From positions 313,351,259 to 313,415,258 of the forward strand of contig NC_085140.1 in the NCBI RefSeq assembly GCF_024139115.2: a DNA stretch of 64,000 bases, written 5' to 3'. Positions 1 to 10,502 of this stretch are shown one piece after another. The stretch comes from Armigeres subalbatus (Eukaryota > Arthropoda > Insecta > Diptera > Culicidae). The notes under the pieces were generated by a model. The model made no database searches. It was given only the letters and a program-made list of their open reading frames with translations, and was not told the origin of the DNA. Position 1 is the stretch's first letter. Each line of letters begins with the position of its first letter. The position numbers and the translations under genes were made by a program.

Positions 1-175
1 CATCAAACGTTAGCAGCATGTTTTCAGCGTCGCACAGCCCAGGAGAGGGTGTAAGCTCACAACGGTATAGTGTAGGCCGTCCTCGATTGGGGTCCTGTGG
101 GTCGCATGTAGTGGCTGTGCTCGGGGCAGTTATGTGTTGAAAGCGGTTTCGGGGCAGTTAGGATTGAGTTTTAAT
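1..175 (+). repeat. Diverged copy of the repeat found in Smyd3-like intron 3
   Basis: This stretch can be aligned by eye with 18101-18470 and 20168-20530. Shared landmarks are a run like catcaaacgttagcagc near the start, gagagggt-aa, ggctgtgctc-ggg and tttcgggNNagttaggatt near the end. It is probably a partial copy cut by the window edge. No ORF is credible in it. The family is not one I can name. Confidence 0.55.
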
Positions 176-1298
176 ATAAACAGATGTAGGATTGAACAAA
201 GTTATAACCTTTAAGGTTCATATTGTGGAGACTATTGACAGCCAAAGCGTTGAGGATAAGCTTTTAGTTAGCAACTGAATTAATTTATCCGATTTGGAAT
301 CCTAGATTGAATAGTAGGTATATATGGACAATAATAGAAACTATATACAGTTATCATTTTATTAAGTATTGAGGATATGTTTTTGGTTAAGTTGAGTATC
401 AGATGGGCATGTGTGATATCCATTAATAAGACAGAATTATTAGAACTGTATTTTTGTCTTTGTAGTAAGATTAATTACTTACTAATGTTTTGCGGGCCGG
501 CGAGTGAAAGCGGCCCAATTCTTTTATCTACTTCTTTCCAGACGACCAGTGATGAAGAAAATCTTATTGTTCCGGTATCAGCAGTGGTATTCATATTCAT
601 AACAACCACCGTCAATACAGGAAGTCTGTGTTCACAACGTGATTACTTCAAGGACAATCCCAATATCTTCTGTGAATTGCAGATAAGTATTGCGTTTATA
701 TTTTAATTGCACTGAGCTCGTTCTAATCTGATCGATGAATGAATTTACTTGTCACTAATCAATATCATTAGTAAATTTAAATATTCCCGTAGATTAGAAA
801 AGCAAGTGCATATATTTCTATTTTATGGCAACATATCACAACGAAACGGACCCTTGGGAGCCTTAAGTAAGATCTCGGTCCGGTTGCATCTAAGGAGATC
901 TTAGTGCAGTGCACACCGGACGTTTTGCCCAGTAGACGTATCGCTCAGTGGTATTTAAATACAACGCAGATAGGCTATGGTCAGAGGATGCGTTGATATT
1001 ACAAGATTACAAGATTACAAGATCCACGTTGAAAAAAATTGAATTAAAATGTTTCTGTTTCGAGACATTCAGGCATTCAGGGTTCGCCTTAGGCGACCAA
1101 TCTTGTCCCATCGTACCCTATCTTATGTGTTGGGCTCTTTACTGACACAGGCATAGGGGAGGACTGAGGCAAGATGAGTACACCTTAATTTTACCGCTAT
1201 TATACCTTTTTCTCTCTATATGACTTCGCACATTGTGAAACTATTGTCCAACAAAATACTTGACACTAGAAAAATATTAGAAAAATAAAATGATTCTG
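176..1298. other. No gene seen; AT-rich intergenic DNA
   Basis: Short open frames occur (for example 377-706 and 948-1145) but lack recognisable domains, and I see no splice-linked partners. Near 1004-1022 there is a short tandem acaagatt repeat. Nothing else was recognised. Confidence 0.5.
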
Positions 1299-1402
1299 AA
1301 AGAGTGGCGTAGCAAGCAAATTGGTCTGGAGGGGGGTTTAAAAAAAATTGCCTAAGGGTGGGGGGGTTATGTTCAAAACCCCGTGGCTACGCCTCTTTTC
1401 TG
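1299..1402. repeat. Short foldback element
   Basis: Ends are inverted: gaaagagtggcgtagc on the left and ggctacgcctcttttc on the right, with a G-rich interior. About 104 bp, a typical MITE size. No clear target duplication was seen. Confidence 0.5.
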
Positions 1403-1525
1403 AAATACAGATAAATTAGCAAAATTTGATGAAAACTTGGATTTTCTTATAAGAAATCAGCATTAGAAAATATTTTAAAAACCATACATATTTTTAATGA
1501 AAATCTTGACCAAGTACACATGTAT

Positions 1526-2394
1526 ATTAGAGTGGGGCGTCATGGTCATTTTTTCAAATCAATGGTTTTTCGAAGCCATTCTGGGTCCTGAACAACTGTG
1601 CAGAATTTGGGACCGATTGGTTGCTTCCTCGCTTTCCGCATCGCGTTTAAAGTTTGTATGGAAATTAGTATGGGAGAACGTATATTTTTGCTTTTCTACT
1701 ACTAGAGGTTTCAGTTCATCGTAAACCAAGTGGCACATTGCCTTAAAGTATAACCCAAAGGATGCCAAAAAACTTTGTTGAAGAAGGTACGTTGCTGGAA
1801 CGTCCACGAAAAAAGTTATAACGCTTCGAACATTGAGTGTTCAAACCATATGCAAAAAATCGTTTATTCTGCCAGAGTGCCAGCACTGCAGAACTACGTG
1901 GGGCAATAATTTAACTGAGTGAGTGTTTCAAAATAATAATTGATCTAATAGGGCTTTATAGCTCCGACTAGAAGGAAGATGGGTTTTGCCCTTCGATAAC
2001 CATATAGGTTGTCCGGTAGTGTTGGCAGAAACATTGATTTTTTGCATATGGTTTAAACAATCAATTTTCGAAACGTAATAACATTTTTTGCAGACCTTCC
2101 AGCTACGTACCTTCTTCAGCAAAGTCTTTCGGCATCTTCCAGACTATATGCTAACGTATTGAGTCACGTGATTGATGATAAGTTGAAGCCGCTAAGAACA
2201 AAAATGTAAAAAAGTTCGTTTTCCCATACTAATTTCCATGTAAATTTAAAACGCGATGCGGCATGCGAGGTTGCAACCAATCGAGCCCATATTTTGCACA
2301 GTTGATTGGGGTCCCAAAACGATTCAGAAAAACCTTGATCTCACTTGATCGGAAGAAGTTTGCGTTTTTCCGTACAACTGCGCCCCACTCTAAT
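1526..2394. mobile_element. Long-inverted-repeat (foldback) element, non-autonomous
   Basis: The left arm starts attagagtggggcg and the right arm ends cgccccactctaat. Similarity between the arms continues inward for about 350 bp (roughly 1526-1880 against 2040-2394), including the shared blocks ggttgcNNcctcgc, gcatcgcgtttaa and aaaccatatgcaaaaaat. A third partial copy of an arm lies at 41755-41870. It has no coding capacity: the ORFs in it (1497-1724, 1559-1807, 1928-2122, 2229-2417) are reflections of the two arms. Probably a foldback or long-TIR MITE; superfamily not determined. Confidence 0.7.
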
Positions 2395-2429
2395 GTATAT
2401 ACTGCCAGTGGAAGCATAATTGTCTCATG

Positions 2430-3245
2430 TTTGCTGGGATTGTCTTCAAAGAATATTTAAGGACCATTTAATATATTTACAGTGGAATGTTTGACCTTGC
2501 CTAATTAGATTTGAACAGTTTATCTCAAATAGGGAAAGCTGAGCACTACATTTTGAAACAATCAAATAAGGCAGATATAAATTATTAATTTATTTTATGT
2601 CACCCCTCCCCCCCTTAAATTTTCCAAAAATATTGAGAGTGCGCGCTGTTTCACAAATTTTCTTAGCAGTAAGAGATTTCACTTCAGCACTCCTTTGAGA
2701 AACATGCCGGAACCAGTAAAAAAATTAAAAAAAAGTAGAGGGTTGTATCAAAGATACGACCGCAAATTTAACGTAGAATTACGTATAGTGCGATAGAGGA
2801 TACGAAATTTGATCATCAACATTTTAAGTATGTTCATTGTTCATGCCGGATGGCTAATAGCCGAAATGTAGGCAATTTATTGTTAAAGTGCAATTTCAAC
2901 AGTGGCTGGCAAAATTTAATTTTTCAATAGTTAAATGCATTAAATCAATTATTTAGAATAGTTGTATAGAATCTTAGAGATTCATACCAAAATCTCCGGA
3001 ATCCGTTGAAAAACGGATGAGTTATTGGCTCGTACTTCCTGACCTCTTTTCGTGACGGTCCCAAATTTGAAACTTTGGAATGACCCCCCTATCTTACCGA
3101 AAGACGTAGTTCTACGTCAAAAATCGTGAAGTCAATGAACTTACAATTCCCCTTGATTAAAATTGGAAAAGCATGGCCACCCGAACATTTGATTACAATC
3201 TTAATCTGGTAACTAAAATATCTTTTGGGCTGGTGTGGAAATCTA
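2430..3245. other. Intergenic DNA with MITE-like fragments
   Basis: No gene. Pieces resemble a palindromic family: gtagaattacgta near 2772 and tacgtagttctacgtc-like sequence near 3105-3120. At 3194-3222 the run ctggtaactaaaatatctttt matches the right end of the 9431-9628 element. The remainder is AT-rich and unassigned. Confidence 0.4.
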
Positions 3246-3249
3246 ATAT

Positions 3250-3400
3250 AATGCTGTGAAAAGGAATCACTTAAGTAAGCACGTCTTACCTGTCAGATTG
3301 ATTGGAGCTCAATGAGGAAGAGATATTCTGGGTTGCTACGATGCGTGAAGACTTGCAATGAATGCAAGTGCGTATAATTGTCATATGACAGCTACAACGT
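3250..3400 (+). repeat. Dispersed repeat X, copy 1
   Basis: Starting atgctgtgaaaaggaatcac and ending catatgacagctacaacg, this matches 8445-8956, which is the same sequence interrupted by a 324-bp MITE. Copy 1 also lacks about 40 bp present in copy 2 between two ttgcaat motifs, consistent with a deletion between short direct repeats. Confidence 0.65.
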
Positions 3401-3645
3401 TTACAAAAGCATTTAAATTTTCATTCCATTCCTCGATCTCTCCCTATCAAGATGGTCCCTTCAATATCGCGATATGGAGAGGCGACTGTATAATGCTATT
3501 CAATTCAGATTCAATTGATGAGAAATTACTATTAATCAACGAATTCTCTCTTGACCTTTATAGTGTGATACACTTGGCCAGCTCAGCACGATACTTAGTA
3601 TCTACTTCAAGAGATTCTTCCAATTCGCTCAACACGGTACAATTG
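3401..3645. other. No gene seen
   Basis: AT-rich sequence between repeat X and the minisatellite. An open frame at 3358-3729 runs across it into the minisatellite, but it has no recognisable domain and I do not call it a gene. Confidence 0.45.
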
Positions 3646-3834
3646 ATCAGCCCTGCGTGGTCCACTCTGCGCGGTCCACTTGACCCACTCTGGGCAGTCC
3701 ACTTGACCCGCTCTGTGCGGTCCACTTGACCTGCTCTGCGCCGTCCACTTGACCCGCTCTGCGCGGTCCACTTCACCCGTTCTGCGAGGTCCACTTGACC
3801 CTCTCTGTATGGTCTATGTGGACCGCTCTGCGCG
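3646..3834. repeat. 23-bp minisatellite, about 8 units
   Basis: Tandem units of the form tccacttgacccgctctg plus cgcgg, with substitutions between units. GC-rich against an AT-rich surrounding. The ORF on the opposite strand (3558-3869) reads through because 23-bp units cycle through frames without stops; its repetitive peptide is not evidence for a protein. Confidence 0.85.
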
Positions 3835-4128
3835 ATTTTGAAGGTCCGCTCAGTTACAGTGCTATACATTTTTCCTCTGCTGTTTCACTTCACAAACACT
3901 TTTTTTTTCACTCACCTGAACAGCAAGTAATATGTTGTCTTCTATTGGTTTAGCAATTCGGATACAAATAAACTCCAAATGTGTTCCTTTTTCAAAATTA
4001 CTTTATTAGGTTCCTCTTGACGTTGCAACGATGAAATTGCAACTCCTGGCAGGATCGGCATTGTGGAAATCTGTATATCTGTATCTGTAAATATAATGAT
4101 GTGAAACACTCACACACACTCCGGAAGC
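3835..4128. other. No gene seen
   Basis: Unassigned AT-rich DNA leading to the 5' truncation point of the RTE-like element. Contains short poly-T and cacacaca runs only. Confidence 0.4.
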
Positions 4129-4930
4129 ACTGATGATGATAAGGACGCATTCTACGCGCAGCTGGAACGTGAGTACGACAGCTGCCCAAGCCACGACGTC
4201 AAAATCATCATAGGAGATTTGAACGCTCAGGTTGGCCAAGAGGAGGAGTTTAGACCGACTATTGGAAAGTTCAGCGCTCACCGGCTGACGAACGAAAACG
4301 GCCTACGAGTACGACTAATTGATTTCGCCGCCTCCAAGAATATGGCCATTCGCAGCACCTACTTCCAACACAGCCTCCCGTATCGGTACACCTGGAGATC
4401 ACCACTGCAGACAGAATCACAAATCGACCACGTTCTGATTGATGGACGGCACTTCTCCGACATTATCGACGTCAGGACATTTCGTGGCGCTAACATCGAC
4501 TCTGACCACTATCTGGTGATGGTTAAACTGCGCCCAAAACTATCCGTCATCAACAATATTCGGTACCGACGACCGCCGCGGTACGACCTAGAGCGACTGA
4601 AGCAACCTGATGTCGCCACTGCATACGCGCAACATCTCGAGGCAGCGTTGCCGGAAGAGGGTGAGCTCGATTTGGCCCCTCTTGAGGACTGCTGGAATAC
4701 AGTCAAAGCAGCCATTAACGACGCAGCGGAGAACAACGTCGGGTATATGGGTCGAAGTCGACGGAACGATTGGTTCGACGAAGAGTGCAGACAGATTCTG
4801 GAGGAGGAGGACGCAGCGCGGGCGGTCGCGCTGCAGCATGGTACCCGGCAGAACGTGGAATGTTATAGACGGAAGCGGAGACAGCAGACCCGCCTTTTTC
4901 AGGAGAAGAAACGCCGCCTGGAAGAATTGC
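4129..4930 (+). pseudogene. Endonuclease C-terminal half of RTE-like ORF
   Basis: The frame is open from the truncation point, through the TTG at 4219, to the left edge of the insert near 4930. It is the exonuclease/endonuclease/phosphatase-fold nuclease that nicks target DNA for target-primed reverse transcription. Visible family motifs are GDLNAQVG (about 4213-4236), RSTYFQH, TWRSP followed by QIDHVLIDGRH, and the terminal SDHYLV block that holds the catalytic Asp-His pair. The N-terminal half with the first catalytic residues is missing because the copy is 5'-truncated. After the nuclease comes a basic linker rich in Arg and Gln. The frame then enters foreign sequence and stops at 5073, so no full-length product is possible. 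Confidence 0.8.
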
Positions 4931-6430
4931 CCTGTACATCAACCGCCAATTTGAATGGAACGCATCCGCGATCGCATCATATACAAACGTCCCTCTGCGT
5001 CATCACCAAGTGGCTGAACCGAGAAACAGACACAGCGACTGAAAGCATCCGTTTTCCGACTGCCTTTTCATAGCATTCGCAGTGTTTTTTCCGTTCGAGT
5101 GGACCAACGAGAAAAAGGTGCCGCGAGTGTCGTTCGTACCGAACGATTGTTTAATTGAAAACAGTGTGCACAGCACCGCGTTTATCGGACTCGGCGAATC
5201 ATTTTCTTTTCGGTCCGATTGTCGCCATCAGAAAGCGGAAAACGAAGCACAGAAAGTGTCCCACGAGGACGGGTCTCGAAGCGAGCACATTCCGGCCGCC
5301 AACCCCACTCACTCACCGAGTAAAAAGCGAAAAGATCGGGTAAGAACCATACGATAAGTGATCATTGAGAAAAGTCATAATTCTCGTTGCATTAACAGAA
5401 AAATCGGACCGTGTTACTTATCACTCCGGTCCTGGCAAGCAAAATCGGTGAGCAAGATCCCTGTCGCAGAAGAATCAGCTCGACGGACAAGTTCGGATAA
5501 AGACCAGCCGGAGGAAAGTTTGCGTTTCGGTAAGAGTCATAATAAAGACCACAAAGGAATTCACAGTAATCGTAGATTTTCTTCTTCGATGCAGCTAAGT
5601 GAGCCGAAGTCCACCGGGACTGATCAATCCGGCAACTGGTCGGAAAAGTTTTATCATCTAGAACGAAACACTGAGTTAGGAGAAGCCTTCACGAGAAGTG
5701 AGTATTCGCTGCATTCGAGACAATGCAAGATTTAAGGAATTTCCTCGATTCACAGGGCTTCTTTGGTGTAGCTGAAGTTTTAGCGGAGCAGCTGATTTTC
5801 GTCGTCGTTCTTTTGCGCAACTGGATTTCCTTAGCATAGCCGAAGTTACCAATTTCCGGCGACCGTCCATTGGATGTCGGAGTGCTAACCTCGGAGTCAG
5901 TTCTTCGGTATTTAGGCCGATTGCCAAGTCAGCGAATATTCTTTGGAGGCAAACACGACTTCCGGGCGAGCAATCCAGCAGGGTGCAGAGGTGCTAAAAG
6001 GGCGTCGAGAGAAGCGATAAGACGATTGCTGAGGGTCGCACGGAATTGCGTGAGCCACGGAGGCTGCCGATAGTGAGCGGAGACGAGCGCGGCTTGTAAG
6101 TGCGTGCCATACATCGACAGCCGAGTCGCGGAGCCGGATTGCGTGTGGCGAGAGGCTCAATCCAGTATGAATATGAAGCCGAGCATCAGGAATTGTGGCA
6201 TTAAGACGGTGGCGCGGACGCGTGTTTCTGTAGCGTGAGTAAAAAACCATGGTTTAGCTAGGGCTGAGAATAGGAGTTAGGGCAATGATTTATTCCTAAG
6301 AAAGGGCATGCTAGCTCAATAAATATCTGCATCATGTATATGTTTCGTTGTTGAGCTTATTTTGTGGCATTCGATGTTAGTTAGCCGAGCCGACCAATGC
6401 TTTTGATCCCCGCAGAGGTCGTTTCACAAC
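4931..6430. other. 1.5 kb GC-rich insert in the RTE-like element, origin unrecognised
   Basis: The RTE-like reading frame is lost near 4930 and resumes near 6436. Between them is sequence richer in G and C than its neighbours, with Ser/Arg/Lys-rich open frames at 5082-5357 and 5358-5735 and an aataaa signal near 6319 close to its right end. I could not identify terminal repeats or a target duplication. It could be an LTR or untranslated leader of another retroelement, a retrocopy, or a diverged older insertion. No protein family was recognised. Confidence 0.5.
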
Positions 6431-6435
6431 ACTGT

Positions 6436-8413
6436 GTCGTTCTCAAGATACACGCAAGTTCTATCAGAAGCTCAACGCATCCCGCAAAGGCTTCGTGCCG
6501 CGAGCCGAAATGTGCCGGGATAAGGATGGGAGCATCTTAACGGACGAACGTGTGGTGATCGAAAGGTGGAAGCAGCACTACGAGGAACATCTGAATGGCG
6601 CTGAGAGTACAGGCAGTGAAAGTCAAGACAGCGGAGGAGATGACTACGTCAGTTCAGCGGACGATGGAAGCCAACCAGCCCCCACCTTGAGGGAAGTTAA
6701 GGATGCCATTCAACAGCTAAAGACCAATAAAGCAGCTGGTAAGGATGGTATCGGAGCTGAGCTCATCAAGATGGCCCCGGAAAAGCTGGCCACTTGCCTA
6801 CACAAACTGATAGTCAGAATCTGGGAAATCGAACAGCTACCGGAGGAGTGGAAGGAAGGGGTTATATGCCATCTACAAGAAAGGCGACAAACTGGAGTGT
6901 GAGAACTTTCGAGCGATCACCATCCTTAATGCCGCCTACAAAGTGATATCCCAGATCATCTTCTGTCGTCTGTCACCATTAGTGAACGAGTTCGTGGGAA
7001 GTTATCAAGCCGGCTTCGTTGACGGCCGCTCGACAACGGACCAGATCTTTACTGTACGGCAAATCCTTCAAAAATGCCGTGAATACCAGGTCCCAACGCA
7101 TCATCTGTTCGTTGATTTGAAGACGACAGTATAGACCGCGTAGAGCTATGGAAAATTATGGACGAGAACAGCTTCCCTGGGAAGCTTACCAGACTGATCA
7201 AAACAACGGTGGATGGTGTGCAAAACTGTGTGAAGATTTCGGGCGAACACTCCAGTTCGTTCGAATCGCGCCGGAGACTAAGACAAGGTGATGGACTTTC
7301 GTGCCTGTTGTTCAACATTTTGCTAGAAGGTGTCATGCGGAGAGCCGGGTGTAACAGCCGGGGTACGATTTTCAACAGATCCAGTCAATTTATTTGCTTC
7401 GCGGATGACATGGACATTGTCGGCCGAACATTTGCAAAGGTGGCAGAACTGTACACCCGCCTGAAACGTGAAGCAACAAAAGTTGGACTGGTGGTGAATG
7501 CGTCAAAGACAAAGTACATGCTTGTGGGCGGAACCGAGCGCGACAGGGCCCGCCTGGGAAGCAGTGTTACGATAGACGGGGATACCTTCGAGGTGGTCGA
7601 GGAATTCGTCTACCTCGGATCCTTGCTAACGGCTGACAACAATGTTAGTCGTGAAATACGAAGGCGCATCATCTGTGGAAGTCGGGCCTACTACGGGCTC
7701 CAGAAGAAACTGCGGTCGAAAAAGATTCGCCACCGCACCAAATGTGTCATGTACAAGACGCTTATAAGACCGGTTGTCCTCTACGGACATGAAACATGGA
7801 CAATGCTCGAGGAGGACTTGCAAGCACTCGGAGTATTCGAGAGACGGGTGCTTAGGACCTGGGAGGGAGAAACAGATACGAAAAATGTGTGTGTCAAGCC
7901 GAGCCGAAATCTAGCTGTCAGTGTGAGCCGAAAACGAAACTCTTGGCAAGCAAATTTTTGAAGGCAATATAACAACAATAACACGCAAAAATGAATTTAG
8001 TCTTTTCAGTTGATTGTTCTTTCTTGTTGAAAATTTACTTGATGCATGACGACAGTATATAATTAGTTTGGTGTGTAGTATCGAGAGCTCCCTCCCAGCT
8101 TAGGACCATCTTTGGCGGTGTGTGGCGGCGAAGAATGAACCATGAGCTCGCCCAACTCTACAGCGAACCCAGTATCCAGAAGGTAGTTAAAGCCGGACGG
8201 GTACGATGGGCAGGACATGTTGCAAGAATGCCGGACAGAATGGTGTTCGCTTCCGATCCGGCAGGTACGAGACGGCGTGGAGCGCAGCGAGCGAGATGGG
8301 CAGACCAGGTGCAAAACGACTTGACGAGCGTGGGGCGTATCCGAGGATGGAGAGATGCGGCCTCGAACCGTGTATTGTGGCGTCAAATTGTTGATTCAGT
8401 GTTATCTGTTTAG
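6436..8413 (+). pseudogene. Reverse transcriptase of RTE-like element, frameshifted and interrupted
   Basis: Pieces are open at 6495-6902, 6943-7134, 7158-7858 and 8120-8413. Family blocks in order: NKAAGKDGIGAELIK (finger region), NFRAITILNAAYKVIS, QAGFVDGRSTTDQ, a motif A region hit by a deletion of about 8 nt near 7120, RQGDGLSCLLFN, catalytic FADDMDI (about 7399-7419), [18 protein letters not shown], then WAGHVARM and a GWRDAA block near the C-terminus. A first frameshift lies near 6863-6880. The MITE at 7859-8098 splits the conserved block after the [11 protein letters not shown] motif. This copy cannot make active enzyme. Confidence 0.85.
7859..8098. mobile_element. 240-bp hAT-like MITE with perfect 8-bp TSD
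   Basis: Perfect 11-bp terminal inverted repeats (ctgggagggag and its complement at 8088-8098) are bounded by identical 8-bp copies of cttaggac at 7851-7858 and 8099-8106. Removing the insert and one duplication re-aligns the surrounding RTE-like coding frame, which proves it is an insertion. The 8-bp duplication and short TIR suggest hAT-superfamily mobilisation. No coding capacity. Confidence 0.9.
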
Positions 8414-8440
8414 ATGTTAACTAAATAAATGAAATGAAAA

Positions 8441-8956
8441 ATGAATGCTGTGAAAAGGAACCACAAGTAAGCACGTCTTACCTCAATGCTCAATGAGGAA
8501 GAGATATATTCTGGGCAGAGTGTATGTAATTTAGAGTGGCGACATGTGCCGCTTTTGACAGGTCTCCTGCTTGTTTGGAACACGACTTTGTATGGGAATG
8601 ACCAAGATGAATACACAGCTAGGTGTTACAGTCTGCCCAATTTATGGACGAGAAGAAGACGGGGGTGAAAAATTCATTTTCGGTGCAAAACATAAACAAA
8701 CCGGCTGGCTCTCCCATACTGAAATCCAAGATGGCTGAATCGTGAATTTGGCAGATTGGAACACCTAGTGGTGTATTCATCTTGGGAATGACATTTTGTA
8801 ATTCTGACAGTGTCGCCAATCTTAATTACATACACTCTGATTCTGGGTTGCTACGATGCGTGAATACTTGCAAATTGCAATGACCAAAACAAACAAACGG
8901 CTCGGGAGTTGCAATGAATGCAAGTGCGTATAATTGTCATATGACAGCTACAACGT
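8441..8956 (+). repeat. Dispersed repeat X, copy 2 (interrupted by a MITE)
   Basis: It matches 3250-3400 from aatgctgtgaaaaggaa to catatgacagctacaacg. A 324-bp insertion is present at 8516-8839. Copy 2 keeps a segment (about 8873-8910) that copy 1 has lost. Repeat copies X therefore lie on both sides of the RTE-like element. Confidence 0.65.
8516..8839. mobile_element. 324-bp hAT-like MITE with perfect 8-bp TSD
   Basis: 16-bp perfect terminal inverted repeats (cagagtgtatgtaatt at left, complement at right end) are flanked by attctggg at 8508-8515 and 8840-8847. The uninterrupted sequence is seen in repeat X copy 1 near 3327, an internal empty-site control. The CAG start plus 8-bp duplication is typical of hAT-related MITEs. 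Confidence 0.92.
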
Positions 8957-9389
8957 GGCATGCTCTGTTTATGTTTATCATGGGAGAGGTTCCTTCATCA
9001 GTGCTGCCACCTGGAAAAGTTTAGAGAAAAAGTTGAACCACGGAAATTTGACATGGCATGATATAGAAAATGAGAATTAAAATGCCTCTAGAACGTTATA
9101 GAATTTTTTTAGTCAAACAATTTTTAGTTTGTGGGGTTAGAAATTCAACAATCTTAAGCATTAACTGCTTATTCGAAAAAAAAATCGAGATATCATCTTT
9201 ATTTTGTGTGCTTTTTGAATTCTAACCCCGTAAACCAGGATTTTTTTTGGGAAACGTCCTTAATTTTTGTTTTATAACAAAAATATACTTCATTTCCTAT
9301 ACCACACCGTGTGAAATTTCAATGATTCTACTTTTTCTCTCGATGACAGCTGGTGGTCTTCTCCTCCCCTATGTAGTACCACACAGCTG

Positions 9390-9720
9390 GGTGATGCTGT
9401 TTTATTTCACACGGCAAGACATTATAGGACAAAAGATATTTTAGTTACTAGATAAAGACTGTCGCTTCGGTTCCCTTTGTTCTGCTGTCCGGAACATGTT
9501 GGGTACCAAGCTGTCAAATTGTATGGATTTTCCTTCTTTGACATTTAGCTCCCCTCTCCTCGCCAGCAAAAGATGTTCCGGACAGCGACGACAGCGACAA
9601 TTTTTATCTGGTAACTAAAATGTCTTTTTATAGGACGTCAATTTTAAAATGCTTATTAAAACGTTAACACACGTTTTAGCCGAAAATAGTTTGATTTTTC
9701 GAATAGAGCTAATAATCTAT
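9390..9720 (+). repeat. Dispersed repeat Y, copy 1 (interrupted)
   Basis: Sequence from ctgggtgatgctgttttattt through ttttaaaatgcttattaaa and gttttagcc matches 10503-10620. It carries the 9431-9628 insertion. Further parts of the family, marked by cttcaccatgt, cagtgat and agatggca blocks, occur at 10860-10955 and 12040-12165. No coding potential. Confidence 0.6.
9431..9628. mobile_element. 198-bp MITE with 8-bp TSD
   Basis: Inverted ends of about 35 bp (left aaaagatattttagttac, right complement of aaaagacattttagttac) are bounded by tataggac at 9423-9430 and 9629-9636. Repeat Y copy 2 shows the empty site near 10531 (a single tataggac). A fragment of the right end is at 3194-3222. Confidence 0.85.
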
Positions 9721-9967
9721 ACACACTTAATTTATTTTACCGGGATATCAGCAAAATGTTGAACTTTTACCGAGATTCGCACAGCCGTGCCCCAGCAAAC
9801 ATGTTTTTTGCCGAGATTTCTGTCAAAAAAGCTGATAATCAGCAAATATTTTGCCGAAAATCAGCTAACAAACGTCATTTTTGCTGAAATATCAGTTTTA
9901 AATTTTGCTGGCGCACGGCTGTGCGGATTTTTGCCGAGCTGCAGAAATAAAAACTGAGTGTGTATAG
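9717..9967. mobile_element. 251-bp palindromic MITE
   Basis: Ends ctatacacactt and agtgtgtatag are inverted, and the similarity extends inward through cgcacagccgtgc-like and gctgataatcagc-like blocks. It abuts the next element at 9963, sharing the tatag junction. Non-coding. Confidence 0.7.
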
Positions 9968-10126
9968 AGGAAGACTGTCGCTGTCGTCACTGGCGAAACA
10001 TCTTTTGCTGGCGATGATAGGGCACTAAATGTCAACGAAGGAAAAATCAGTGCTTTTTGACAGATAGGTACCCAACATGTTTGAGGGCGATAACAAAGGA
10101 AACCGCAGCGACAATCGTCCTCTATA
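9963..10126. mobile_element. 164-bp MITE
   Basis: Inverted ends of the form tatagaggaNgaNtgtcgctg, starting at 9963 and closing with cagcgacaatcgtcctctata at 10126. Part of the interior (gtacccaacatgtt, cagcaaaagatgtt) resembles the interior of the 9431-9628 element, so they may be one family with different ends. Confidence 0.65.
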
Positions 10127-10502
10127 GTTTATTATGCATCTCGAGATAAAATAGAATACTGCGGCTTCCTGCTGGTTGCTTCTCAGGTAATGGCAACGGT
10201 CACTAAACACAACAGCGTCAATGAAAATCTCACCCACTGTATGCACTTGCCATGATAAACACTCTCCATGTACTCAGTGACTCCGGTTGCCTCTCACTAA
10301 TACAATCGAACACTGCTGTCATTTCGCGAAAACCACGTGGTTTTGTTTTGAGCGGGAAAATTCTGCCTATCTTTTAACACGGTGGCTATCTTGACGTTTA
10401 CCTTCGCAGTCGAGCCTGCGAGTGTAAGACCGCCGCAGCATTCTAGAAAAAGATAAGCGCGACAATACTATTGGCCCTGACGAAAGCGAGAAAACAAAAT
10501 GG
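10127..10502. other. No gene seen
   Basis: Unassigned intergenic sequence. Small open frames here have no recognisable domain. Confidence 0.4.

Larger units (their letters stand above)
4129..8440 (+). mobile_element. RTE-like non-LTR retrotransposon, 5'-truncated, broken
   Basis: Homology begins abruptly at about 4129 inside the endonuclease domain. It runs through reverse transcriptase and the C-terminal region with a GHVARM motif, and ends in a 3' tail rich in aaat/atgaa near 8425-8440. Two segments are foreign: about 4931-6430 (1.5 kb, origin unknown) and 7859-8098 (a MITE with perfect target duplication). The coding frame also has at least two small indels. The layout (endonuclease then RT, no RNase H seen, short A/T-rich simple tail) fits the RTE clade or a close relative; exact clade is inference. 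Fragments of the same family lie at 42490-42840 and 44026-44440 on the other strand. Confidence 0.85.

Noticed and set aside
3558..3869. 103-codon ORF on the reverse strand
   Set aside because: It is the translation of a 23-bp minisatellite; no domain and no splice or start support.
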